Assembly: GCF_027922145.1 (NCBI RefSeq)
Contig: NZ_BSFC01000017.1
Span: forward strand, 1-61,106
Direction of reading: 5' to 3'
Source of the DNA: Novosphingobium resinovorum
GTDB taxonomy: Bacteria > Pseudomonadota > Alphaproteobacteria > Sphingomonadales > Sphingomonadaceae
Length of the DNA: 61,106 nucleotides
Shown: piece by piece, positions 23,851 to 31,918 of the stretch
How the letters are laid out: every line of letters starts with the position of its first letter
How positions within the stretch are numbered: position 1 is the first letter of the stretch
The notes under the pieces: model-generated
What the model saw: only the letters and a program-made list of their open reading frames with translations
The model's database searches: none
What the model was told of the DNA's origin: nothing
Position numbers and translations under genes: made by a program

Positions 23851-26460
23851 ATGGATCGCCACATGGGGGCAAAAATGCAGGGAATTCGAAAACTACGGGG
23901 TATCATCCTTTCGGCTGTCGCGATTGGGGTCCTGAGTACGTCGGCAATGGCGCAGGAACGACAGACACGGCAGCAATACGATCTCGAGCAGTCTGACCTG
24001 GGGGCTGCGCTGCGGCTTCTATCGAGGCAGTCGGGCCTTGAGATCATCTACCCGGCCGAACTCGTGGAGGGCAGGCAAACCGCAGCCCTCCACGGCCGGT
24101 ACAGCGTGCGCGAGGCGATGGCCATCGTGCTGAAGGGAACCGATCTGGTCGCCGAATTCAGGGCGGACGGGATAGTCCTGCGGGGGCGAAAAGAGGCGCC
24201 GGGCGAAATAGGCGCGCGTCCGGTGGGACAGGACATCGTGGTCACAGGCAGCCGCATCCACACGAGCATCAGTTCGTCACCGCTGTCGACCACCAGCCGC
24301 GAAAGCATTCTCGACAGGGGGCAGACCGATCTGGGCGGTTTCATCCGCTCGATCCCGCAGAATTTCACAGGAGGCCAGAATCCGACGGTCTTCGTGAGCA
24401 ACGACACCAGCGAAAACGTCAACAATTCGTCGGCCTTCAACTTGCGCGGCCTTGGCCCGGACGCGACGCTGACACTGATCAACGGTCACCGCGTTGCCTA
24501 TGATGGCGTCTCGCAGGGCGTCGATGTCTCGGCGATCCCGCTGTTGGCGATCGAGCGGATCGAGGTCGTCGCGGACGGCGCTTCCGCGATCTATGGATCC
24601 GATGCCGTGGGCGGCGTCGCCAATATCATCCTGCGCCGCGATTACGACGGCGCCAAAGTTGGCGCGCGCTACGGCTTCACGGCCGACGGAGGGTTCGAAC
24701 AGCAGCAATATTCCGCGATCGCGGGCCGGCGCTGGCAGAACGGCGGCATATTCGTCGCAGGGGACTTCACAAAATGGACAGCGATCAAGGCTCGTCAGCG
24801 CGACTACGCGACGTCCTTCTCGCCGAACGACCCCATCCTTCCCGCCCAGCGACAGTTCAGCGCGGTACTCGCAGGGCATCAGGTCCTGAGCGACGACGTG
24901 GAATTCTCGATCGACGCACAGTACAACAACCGGCGCTCGCCGAACGGATACTCGAACACGCCGCCCCTCGACTTCTACAGCGACGGGCAGGCCATAAACC
25001 GCAAGCTCGAAGCATTCAGCGTGGCTCCGACAGTGGCCGTCCGCCTGGGGTCGGACTGGAGCGCCACATTCACCGGAATGTACAGCGAGAGCAGTACCCA
25101 CATCCTCAATCGCGCCTTCTTCGGGAGCAATGAGCGGCAGCGGACGGCGCTACTCTACGACAACGCGGCGAAATCCGCCGAGCTGGGCGTCGAGGGCGGC
25201 ATCGTGGAACTTCCCGCAGGCACGGTGCGGCTGGCATCGGGCCTGGGTTGGCGTTCAAACGGCCTGAAGATGCGAAGTGCGGTGACGGCATCGGGCGTGA
25301 CGACGACGTCCGGCGCATTCGACGCCGATCGCGGTGTCCTGTTCGCCTACGGCGAGGTCAGCGTCCCGATCTTCGGGGAGGCCAATGCCCTGCCGGCCCT
25401 GCAGGCACTGACCTTGAATGCAGCCGCACGCTATGAGCGCTACGATGGCGGGCAGGACGTGGCGACGCCCAAGATCGGAATCGCCTATGTGCCGCTCAAG
25501 AGCGTGACGCTCAGTGCAACCTGGGGAAGGTCGTTCAAGGCCCAGACCCTTAATCAGGAGTTCCAGGAAAAGAATGTCGCCTTGCTCGGCGGCGGCTCGA
25601 TCGCTGGCTACCCGGCAACCCGGACATTCCTCTATCTCTATGGTGGCGGCACCGATCTCAGACCTGAAAAGGCGACGACCTGGTCGGGAACGGTGGCGTT
25701 CGAACCTGCATTTCTGGAGGGTCTGAAACTTCAGGCCACATACTATGACATCCGTTTCCGCGACCGTGTCGCCCTTCCGCTCACAAGCGTCTACGCGGCG
25801 CTATCGAACCCTCTCAATGCCGACCTGCTCGTCTTCGATCCAACGCCGGAGCAGCAGGCCGCATTGATCGACGCATCCGTCTTCGGCTTGCGGAACTATA
25901 CCGGCCGCCCCTACGACCCTGCCAACGTCGGGCTCATCGTCGATAACCGCCTTCGCAACGCCAGTAAGGTGGCGGTCAAGGGTGTCGACCTCGCGGCGGA
26001 CTATACGTTCGAGACGTCCTCAGGCACACGTTTCAACCTCCACGCCGGCGCCAGTTACCTGGAAAGCAGGAAACAGACGAAAGCGGGTGCCGACTATGTG
26101 ACGCTGGCCGGAACCATCTACGATCCGCCGCACTGGCGCGGCCAGATGGCCTTCGACTACCAGTCCGGACCGATCAACGCCAACGCGACCGTCAACTACA
26201 TCGGCGGCGTCGTCGATGACCGTTCCAGCACCCCGTACCGGATAGGGTCATTTGTTTCCGCAGATCTGACCCTGCGGCTTCGCTCGCCGGCAGACGAGGG
26301 TTTCCTGGCGGGTATCGAAAGCACACTGGCGGTACAGAACCTGTTCAACGAGAAGCCGGACCGGGTGACACCGCTCAGTTCGCTCGACCCGACGTGGGAT
26401 TCGACCAATTACTCCTCCGTCGGACGGGCGATCAGCATTTCCGTATCCAAGGCGTTCTGA
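23851..26460 (+). CDS. TonB-dependent outer-membrane receptor with STN signalling domain (lasso peptide uptake/sensing)
   Basis: 869 residues. Signal peptide ends near SAMAQ (residue ~35); ATG 23875 with GGGGG upstream is an alternative start. The STN domain is at about 40-110 (YDLEQSDLGAALRLLSRQSGLEIIY...HGRYSVREAMAIVL), the plug at about 125-265 (DIVVTGSRIHTS, NLRGLGPDATLTLINGHR, IERIEVVADGASAIYGSDAVGGVANIIL), and the beta barrel after that, ending in the outer-membrane signal SVSKAF. The STN domain passes occupancy to the FecR-type protein. It lies 1 bp before the isopeptidase gene, as in astexin-type lasso clusters where the receptor imports the lasso peptide. Ligand identity is inferred from context. 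Confidence 0.92.
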   Translation: MDRHMGAKMQGIRKLRGIILSAVAIGVLSTSAMAQERQTRQQYDLEQSDLGAALRLLSRQSGLEIIYPAELVEGRQTAALHGRYSVREAMAIVLKGTDLVAEFRADGIVLRGRKEAPGEIGARPVGQDIVVTGSRIHTSISSSPLSTTSRESILDRGQTDLGGFIRSIPQNFTGGQNPTVFVSNDTSENVNNSSAFNLRGLGPDATLTLINGHRVAYDGVSQGVDVSAIPLLAIERIEVVADGASAIYGSDAVGGVANIILRRDYDGAKVGARYGFTADGGFEQQQYSAIAGRRWQNGGIFVAGDFTKWTAIKARQRDYATSFSPNDPILPAQRQFSAVLAGHQVLSDDVEFSIDAQYNNRRSPNGYSNTPPLDFYSDGQAINRKLEAFSVAPTVAVRLGSDWSATFTGMYSESSTHILNRAFFGSNERQRTALLYDNAAKSAELGVEGGIVELPAGTVRLASGLGWRSNGLKMRSAVTASGVTTTSGAFDADRGVLFAYGEVSVPIFGEANALPALQALTLNAAARYERYDGGQDVATPKIGIAYVPLKSVTLSATWGRSFKAQTLNQEFQEKNVALLGGGSIAGYPATRTFLYLYGGGTDLRPEKATTWSGTVAFEPAFLEGLKLQATYYDIRFRDRVALPLTSVYAALSNPLNADLLVFDPTPEQQAALIDASVFGLRNYTGRPYDPANVGLIVDNRLRNASKVAVKGVDLAADYTFETSSGTRFNLHAGASYLESRKQTKAGADYVTLAGTIYDPPHWRGQMAFDYQSGPINANATVNYIGGVVDDRSSTPYRIGSFVSADLTLRLRSPADEGFLAGIESTLAVQNLFNEKPDRVTPLSSLDPTWDSTNYSSVGRAISISVSKAF

Positions 26461-26461
26461 A

Positions 26462-28567
26462 ATGGCGGGCCGGATTTCTTGGGCGACGGCGATCGCGATC
26501 GGTTGGACGTTCGCGATCCACGCACCCGCGATCGCGGGTGAATGCCCGGCACCCAGCTCCAGCCCTCGGGTCGCACCGGGACGGGTGATATCAGCCGAGG
26601 ACGTCGTCGCAATCCGCGACCTTGGCGGCCCGGATGGCGAGGGTTTCGCAACCTCGCCATCCGGCACCTTCGCTGCGGCAATGATGCGTGGCATCGACGT
26701 GGCGGCCAACGTCTCCTGCACCGATGTCGTGGTCGTCACCGTTCGCGACGGTCGCGCACGCGTCGTCGATGACGGTGGCGATCCTGTCATCAGGAGTGTC
26801 GAATATCGAGGCAAGGTCGGCTTTCCGATGGGTCCTCTGCGGATTTCGTCCATACAGTGGTCCCCGGACTCGACCTGGTTCGCCTACCTCAAGAAACATG
26901 ACGGACGGGTCCAGTTGTGGATCGCCGGCCCCGCCATGCCGCCGCGTCAGGTTTCGCGCACGCAATGGGATATCGATGGGTTCGTCGTCGAAAGCGCGGG
27001 CAGGATAATCATCTGGGGGCAACCCGGCCTTGCCGAAATGCGCAAAGCCATCACGATGGAATCCCGGTCTGGCTATCATTTCGATGGCCGCTTCTCGCCC
27101 ATGACCGCGAAGACACCGTTCTCCCCCGCCGGGGTGGCAACGGAGTACTTCGCGCTCGATCCGGGTTCGGGATCCTTGCGGACCGCGTCCGCCGAGGAGA
27201 GAGCGGGTGTGTCACAGGCTCGCAACAGCACCGGAAGCGCACGTGACGGCGCGGGAAACCGTGCATTGCGGGTGTCGACCGATGCCATGAAGGGTCTATG
27301 GCGCATCGGCGTCGAGGGCGAGAACGGCGGCCGGGAGTGCCTCGATCCCAGATGCGAAGGCCGAGTATCGGCGCCTTGGTGGTCGGAAGACCGGCGGATC
27401 GTCTACTTCGTGCGGCAGGAAGGCTGGGCGAACCGGACGGCGGCTATCTACGCCTGGACGCCCGGCACCGGACGTATCCAGCCAATCCTGGCATCCCAAG
27501 CGGTGTTCGCGGCCTGCGGAGATGCGCGCGGGTCGGCGATCTGCCTTCGGGAGGATGCAGCGACACCGCGACAAATCGTCCGTCTCGACTATGCTACCCG
27601 AAAGCTGCGCGTGGTGTTCGACCCGAACCCTGGTCTCACGGCCTTGCGAACGGGTGATGCGCGCGAATGGCGGGCTACGAACGATCTGGGGTTCCAGTGC
27701 TTCGGCCATCTCGTTCGTCCCGTCGATTACCGTCCCGGCCGCAGCTATCCGCTTGTCGTGATCGGATACGAGGATCGGGGATATCTGCGAGGAGGAACGG
27801 GTGATGAATACCCGGTGCAGGCATTTGCCGGTGCCGGGTTCGCCGTGCTCACCTACAACTCGCCACCGATGCTGGGCATTGCACGCGGCGGAAAGAGCTT
27901 CAGCGAAATCGAGCGGATCAACATCGACGGGGATGCCGAGAGGCGAAGCATACTGTCTTGCATCGATCAGGGCGTGAAAAACGCAGTGGCGTCGGGCATC
28001 GTCGACAAGCGCCGCATCGGTCTGACCGGGTTCAGCGACGGTGTCACGAGCGCACAGTATGCGCTCATCAATCGCGACTGGGTTGCGGTGGCGGCGCTCA
28101 GCCACGGTACGTGGGAACCCAATTACGCCCTCGCCGTCGGCCCTTCCGCCGAGCGCGACCTTGTGGACCTCGGGTATCCGTCATTCCTCGACCCGCAGAA
28201 TGCCTTCTGGATGCGCAACAGTCTGCGCCGCAACGCCGCACGAATCCATGCGCCAGTCCTGCTGCAGGTGTCGGACGCCGAGTTTTCTTCAGCACTCGAA
28301 GGATACACCGCACTGGCTGCGGCGGGCAAACCCGTCGACATGTTCGTTTTCCCGGACGAATTTCACGTCAAATGGCAGCCTGCCCACCGGCTCGCCATCT
28401 ACAAGAGGGCGATCGACTGGTTCTCCTATTGGCTGGTCGACGGATGGAGCGCCAGTCCCGATCGCGCGGCCGAAGTCGCACGATGGGCCGCCCTCAGACA
28501 CGCCGCCGCACCTGCATCGCCATCCCTTCCCATCGCTCGCACCACGCTTCGGCCTCCAGGAGAGTGA
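26462..28567 (+). CDS. S9-family lasso peptide isopeptidase
   Basis: 701 residues with a signal peptide (cleavage near IAG, residue ~25), so exported or periplasmic. A beta-propeller-like N-terminal part precedes an alpha/beta-hydrolase domain with nucleophile S525 in GFSDG, acid D605 (QVSDAEF) and H635 (DEFHVKW). This is the arrangement of AtxE-type isopeptidases, which open the macrolactam of lasso peptides of the same cluster rather than cut ordinary peptide bonds. It starts 1 bp after the receptor gene. Its last 74 bp overlap tail-to-tail with the cyclase gene on the other strand. An ordinary prolyl-oligopeptidase role is possible but the context favours isopeptidase. Confidence 0.85.
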   Translation: MAGRISWATAIAIGWTFAIHAPAIAGECPAPSSSPRVAPGRVISAEDVVAIRDLGGPDGEGFATSPSGTFAAAMMRGIDVAANVSCTDVVVVTVRDGRARVVDDGGDPVIRSVEYRGKVGFPMGPLRISSIQWSPDSTWFAYLKKHDGRVQLWIAGPAMPPRQVSRTQWDIDGFVVESAGRIIIWGQPGLAEMRKAITMESRSGYHFDGRFSPMTAKTPFSPAGVATEYFALDPGSGSLRTASAEERAGVSQARNSTGSARDGAGNRALRVSTDAMKGLWRIGVEGENGGRECLDPRCEGRVSAPWWSEDRRIVYFVRQEGWANRTAAIYAWTPGTGRIQPILASQAVFAACGDARGSAICLREDAATPRQIVRLDYATRKLRVVFDPNPGLTALRTGDAREWRATNDLGFQCFGHLVRPVDYRPGRSYPLVVIGYEDRGYLRGGTGDEYPVQAFAGAGFAVLTYNSPPMLGIARGGKSFSEIERINIDGDAERRSILSCIDQGVKNAVASGIVDKRRIGLTGFSDGVTSAQYALINRDWVAVAALSHGTWEPNYALAVGPSAERDLVDLGYPSFLDPQNAFWMRNSLRRNAARIHAPVLLQVSDAEFSSALEGYTALAAAGKPVDMFVFPDEFHVKWQPAHRLAIYKRAIDWFSYWLVDGWSASPDRAAEVARWAALRHAAAPASPSLPIARTTLRPPGE

Positions 28568-30269
28568 GGATGCGCACGAATTCCGTGCCTGCAATCTGGC
28601 GCCCGCTGGCGAGAATACCCACCAACGCCTCCCTGTCGAGGATTCCGGCAGCGGCGATGCGTCCGTCGAGAAGGCGCTCCGCGATCTCGTGCCGGCGCGT
28701 GTGAATGAGGCGCGAACAGAAGCCATCGGGCCCGCCCTTGGTGCGGCGTGCGACGATCGCCGGCGGCAGGACCTCTCGAAACGCCTCGCGCGCCACCGAT
28801 CGGTCCCGCCCGCCGGCGCACCACTCCCAGCTTGGGATCGCGAGGCAGGCTTCGATTACCGGCTGTGTCATCAGCGGTGTCGCCACGTCGATCCCGAGTG
28901 CCCCCTCATTGGCTTGGAGGTGGTTCTGAATCCGGAGCAGCTGGGCGACGTGTGCGGCTTTGCCCGGCAGGATTTTTCGAGGCGCGTCGAGCCAGGGATG
29001 CGTCGGCGAGACCTGCGCGCATTCCTCCCTGCATTCCGCCGAAAGCAGCATGGGATCGGGAGACCATGCATATCGCCGCGCGGAGGTGGGAAGCTTTCGC
29101 GCAGCATTGCGCAGTGCGGCAACCGGACCACAGCCGTTGAGCGCGCAGATATCAACGAGGGTGCGCATGGCTCGGGGCCCAATGCCTTCGGCGAGCAGTC
29201 TGTCTGTGAGAGCGGTTGCCGTCTGAGAATAGCCGAACACGTTGTCGCCGCCATTCCCGCTCAGGAACCCGTCGGCGTGATGCGCGTGCGCTACCCTTCG
29301 GATCGCTGCGTTGTAAGCCTGCGCCTCGGCCCGCGACGTAGGCCGTGGTAGGTCCGGCGATGCCGCCCTGGAGAAATCGACGTCCGCCACGCTGTACTGA
29401 GCAACCAAGAGCGGCAGATCGAGCACCTCGCTGAGGTGGCAGGCATAGTCGTAGTCGTCACCATCGGGCTCCCCGGTGTGCAGTGTGATCGCTACGAGGT
29501 CGGCCTTTCGCCGCATGGCCATCGCCGCGACTATCGAGGAATCGAGGCCGCCCGAGATACCGATCGCCATCCGGCTATGGCCGGCGACGGAGGCCGCCAC
29601 TGCCTGACCTACTGCCCGTCGCAAGGTATCGGCAGCAGCGCATCGATCGAACGAGGCTTGGTCACCGACATGGTCCCAAGGGGACCAGACTGGCTCCGTG
29701 ACCACCTCGCCTTGACGAATTTCTGCACGAAAACCGGGAAGCAGTTCGCACAGGCCTTCGATCGCCGTCGTGGCGGCCGGCAATCCCGCCGAATGAAGAT
29801 GACGCGCCAAGGCCTGCCAGGCCACCCGCGGTGTCCAAATCGCCGACCCTGCGAGCACATCGGCATCCGATGCGAAGACATGGGCATGGCCTATCCGTGC
29901 GTGGACGCATTGAACCGCGCCCGATGGATCCCGCAGAACCCAGGATCTGTTCTCGCCGCTCAGCAAGGCGACGTAGTTGCCCCAGTATCGCTCTACGAGA
30001 TGGCCCCCTGCGGAATCGACGATCGCCGAGACCTCGGTGGAATCCAGTGATGCCACGGGGCTTGCAGGCCCGTAGCGTGGATACAGGTCGCCCACCACTA
30101 CCCCTCGGCCGTCAAGATCGATGCACGTCGTTCGCCGGTCGGCGAGCCCGATGGACATCGATCCGCCGAGCGGCGGGGACCAGGATGGGCCGCTGCCAAG
30201 CACCTCCGCGAGCATTTCGCGTTCGCCCCGCTCGCCGCCAACGATCATCGCGTACCGGGCCACCGTCAT
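28494..30269 (-). CDS. Lasso cyclase (asparagine-synthetase-like, C protein)
   Basis: 591 residues. An N-terminal part resembling the class-II glutamine amidotransferase domain lacks the catalytic N-terminal cysteine (it begins TVARYAM), as in lasso C proteins. The ATP-pyrophosphatase domain carries the PP-loop S239-GGLDS-S in AIGISGGLDSSIVAAM. The enzyme adenylates the side-chain carboxylate of core Asp/Glu and forms the isopeptide bond to Gly1. It overlaps the B gene by 4 bp (30266-30269), so B and C are coupled. The gene is slightly lower in conservation at the 3' end, where it overlaps the isopeptidase gene in antisense. Confidence 0.92.
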   Translation of the reverse strand: MTVARYAMIVGGERGEREMLAEVLGSGPSWSPPLGGSMSIGLADRRTTCIDLDGRGVVVGDLYPRYGPASPVASLDSTEVSAIVDSAGGHLVERYWGNYVALLSGENRSWVLRDPSGAVQCVHARIGHAHVFASDADVLAGSAIWTPRVAWQALARHLHSAGLPAATTAIEGLCELLPGFRAEIRQGEVVTEPVWSPWDHVGDQASFDRCAAADTLRRAVGQAVAASVAGHSRMAIGISGGLDSSIVAAMAMRRKADLVAITLHTGEPDGDDYDYACHLSEVLDLPLLVAQYSVADVDFSRAASPDLPRPTSRAEAQAYNAAIRRVAHAHHADGFLSGNGGDNVFGYSQTATALTDRLLAEGIGPRAMRTLVDICALNGCGPVAALRNAARKLPTSARRYAWSPDPMLLSAECREECAQVSPTHPWLDAPRKILPGKAAHVAQLLRIQNHLQANEGALGIDVATPLMTQPVIEACLAIPSWEWCAGGRDRSVAREAFREVLPPAIVARRTKGGPDGFCSRLIHTRRHEIAERLLDGRIAAAGILDREALVGILASGRQIAGTEFVRILTLLEAEAWCERWEGMAMQVRRRV

Positions 30270-30955
30270 AACATGAAGATCGGTGTGAAGAGCGGCGCTT
30301 GCCTCTGGTCGTCGTGTATCACCCTGCCCCGCGATTGCACCCAGGCATGCGCGCGAAACGGATTGGAGCGAACCCCGATGACGAGATCGGGAGCGAGATT
30401 TTGCGACAATGCCATCGAAAGGAATGCGATCGACCGGCCAAGACAGCGGTTGCTCGGGGGAAGAAGAAGGTCAGTACGCCGTATCGCCGCTTCCAGCAGC
30501 GCAAACTGCATATCGGCCTCCTGTTCGCATCCCTCCTCCGGCGCCGCGGCGACCATCCGCTTGCGCCGCCGCAGGCGTTCCGTAAGCGACCGGAAACTCA
30601 GCGTGCGAAGTGCCATTTCCGCCCGTGCCTGCGCAATCGCGCCCAGAAGGGACAGGCCGAGTGAGGCGCTCGTTGTCGGCGCAGTGAGATCGAGGAGATC
30701 GATCTGCGGCAAAGGAATGACGGGAACCCGCAAATCTGCTGCGTCACTTTCCACGCAGAGCTTTCGCGCGGTTAGAAACGCCGCGGTAGACGGGGCGAGT
30801 GTCGCCGTGGCCTGACCGGTTATGGATGCGATGAACGCTTCCTCGTGACGAGGAGGCAAGCCGCTGAAGCGGCCTGTGCGCAGGTCCATGAAGATGACCC
30901 GACCTCCAGCCAGGCAGTAAGTGACGCCCGGCGCTATAGACTGTCCCATGGCCAT
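30266..30955 (-). CDS. Lasso leader peptidase with RiPP recognition element (fused B1-B2 protein)
   Basis: 229 residues. N-terminal ~85 residues form the PqqD-like RiPP recognition element (GVTYCLAGGRVIFMDLRTGRFSGLPP) that grips the leader. The C-terminal transglutaminase-like cysteine protease has C171 (SNRCLGRS), H203 (FRAHAWV) and D215 (VIHDD) as triad and cuts the leader before Gly1. In proteobacterial clusters the two are one protein, as here. ATG 30955 is followed by ATG 30949, which has better spacing from GAGGG; the start region can also pair with the 3' arm of the upstream hairpin. Downstream overlaps the cyclase gene. Confidence 0.92.
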   Translation of the reverse strand: MAMGQSIAPGVTYCLAGGRVIFMDLRTGRFSGLPPRHEEAFIASITGQATATLAPSTAAFLTARKLCVESDAADLRVPVIPLPQIDLLDLTAPTTSASLGLSLLGAIAQARAEMALRTLSFRSLTERLRRRKRMVAAAPEEGCEQEADMQFALLEAAIRRTDLLLPPSNRCLGRSIAFLSMALSQNLAPDLVIGVRSNPFRAHAWVQSRGRVIHDDQRQAPLFTPIFML

Positions 30956-31000
30956 GCCCTCGAGATGTCAATGGGACGGCAAGCATAGCCGCCGTCCCAT
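30941..31000 (-). promoter_or_regulatory. Intercistronic hairpin with alternative pairing to the B start codon
   Basis: In the transcript the precursor stop is followed by arm ATGGGACGGC, a 10-nt loop, and arm GCCGTCCCAT (perfect 10-bp stem, genome 30971-31000). 21 nt further on, the B start reads ATGGGAC (30949-30943), identical to the first 7 nt of the 5' arm. The 3' arm can therefore pair either upstream or with the B start codon, closing a loop that holds B's GAGGG. A hairpin after the precursor gene is known from astexin-type clusters, where it favours precursor over enzyme expression; the alternative pairing is my observation. Confidence 0.65.
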
Positions 31001-31007
31001 CGCCGTG

Positions 31008-31148
31008 TCAGTCCTCCTCGGAGAGGCCGATGTTCTGGCGCAGACCACCCTGCGAGTCCGAAGGGACGTCGCCGGTGCCCTTGGTCTCCACCTCGATGGC
31101 GCCGAGGTCGATCAGACCTTCGCGGTCGTGCTGTTCGTTGCGAGCCAT
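31008..31148 (-). CDS. Lasso peptide precursor
   Basis: 46 residues, AGGAG 6 nt before the ATG (31155-31159). The leader is 23 residues: MARNEQHDREGLIDLG followed by AIEVETK, with the Thr at position -2 (ETK|G) required in lasso leaders and the LIDLGA-VETKG pattern of sphingomonad precursors. The predicted core starts G1 and reads GTGDVPSD, then SQGGLRQNIGLSEED (23 residues). D8 is the ring acceptor for an 8-residue Gly1-Asp8 macrolactam; the alternatives D4 or E21 do not fit ring size. The tail has no aromatic residue, so the lock must be R14, Q15, L13 or I17. By hand the full-length threaded product is about 2312.05 Da monoisotopic. It lies 52 bp upstream of B. Confidence 0.9.
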   Translation of the reverse strand: MARNEQHDREGLIDLGAIEVETKGTGDVPSDSQGGLRQNIGLSEED

Positions 31149-31207
31149 TGTACACTCCTGTGTAAGCCGCCAGGATTGACGGCAACCCAGAAGTAACAGG
31201 CCCGAGC

Positions 31208-31264
31208 CGATGAGACACTGAATATATAAGGCAAAAGTTGCCTTATATATTCAGTGTCTCATCG
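31208..31264. repeat. Perfect 27-bp inverted repeat with 3-nt loop upstream of the lasso precursor
   Basis: Arms 31208-31234 and 31238-31264, all 27 bp complementary, loop AAG. The arm begins CGATGAGACACTGAATATA and ends TAAGGCAA, so it is much richer in A/T than its surroundings. It lies 36 bp after the GntR stop and 60 bp before the precursor ATG, on the minus-strand transcript. It could be a terminator that insulates the regulators, an operator for a large dimer, or an RNA hairpin in the precursor 5' region. Confidence 0.8.
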
Positions 31265-31300
31265 AAGCTTATTCTGCCTGTCCGTAAAACCCGAGCGCCA

Positions 31301-31918
31301 TCAATATTCATCCAGTATTTCCCGCGTGCGTTCAACTCGCCTCACATGATACTTTGCTATGCGCTTCGCCAGAACCCCGCGTATGTCCACCAGGCCATTG
31401 CGGGTTATGGTTCGAAGCTCTCCCAGCACATGTCTGAAAACCCTCGTTTCAGCGATGCGTGCGTGATGAAGTCGTTCATTCAGGCTCTGGCTTTGCGCCA
31501 TGATCTCCGTATTGGCCGAGGTCCAGGCGATCGAATTGAACAGTGAAGCCGTATATCGCGCGATATCCCTCGGGTCAGTCTCGGGAGCATCATGGCGGTA
31601 GGCCTTGATGACCTGCCTGAGCTTCTGGTTGTCGGCGAGTGTCAGGGCCGTGACTATCAGATGCTGATGGTAGGCATACATGTCTGCAAGCCCGGTTCCG
31701 TCAGGAAGGAGGGGCCGAAACCCGCCTTCAGGCCGATGTTCGAACAGGCGCTCGCCGACCAGCCTCGCCAGGACCTCGCGAACCGGCGTCGCGCTCGTGA
31801 GATGACGATCGGAGATCGCCTTGATGTCGATGCGCTCCCATGGCCTGAACTCGCCGGCGAGGAAATCCCGTTTGATCGCCAGATAGATGCGCTCCTGCGT
31901 AGCGGGATCAGGAGCCAT
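31301..31918 (-). CDS. GntR-family transcriptional regulator (FadR/FCD-like)
   Basis: 205 residues. N-terminal GntR winged HTH at about 5-70 (ERIYLAIKRDFLAGEFRPWERIDIKAISDRHLTSATPVREVLARLVGERLFEHRPEGGF) and a helical C-terminal effector domain at about 75-195 of the FCD type. It begins inside the 3' end of the XRE gene (11-bp overlap), so the two are coupled. A 12-bp palindrome CGAGACGTCTCG abuts its start codon at 31919-31930. It is the last gene before the lasso operon on the same strand, so it is a likely regulator of precursor expression, with the large inverted repeat between them as a possible site. Confidence 0.85.
   Translation of the reverse strand: MAPDPATQERIYLAIKRDFLAGEFRPWERIDIKAISDRHLTSATPVREVLARLVGERLFEHRPEGGFRPLLPDGTGLADMYAYHQHLIVTALTLADNQKLRQVIKAYRHDAPETDPRDIARYTASLFNSIAWTSANTEIMAQSQSLNERLHHARIAETRVFRHVLGELRTITRNGLVDIRGVLAKRIAKYHVRRVERTREILDEY

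Noticed and set aside
30934..31218. A 94-aa minus-strand frame covering the lasso precursor
   Set aside because: Arg/Pro-rich, out of frame with the precursor, without ribosome site; an artefact of high GC.
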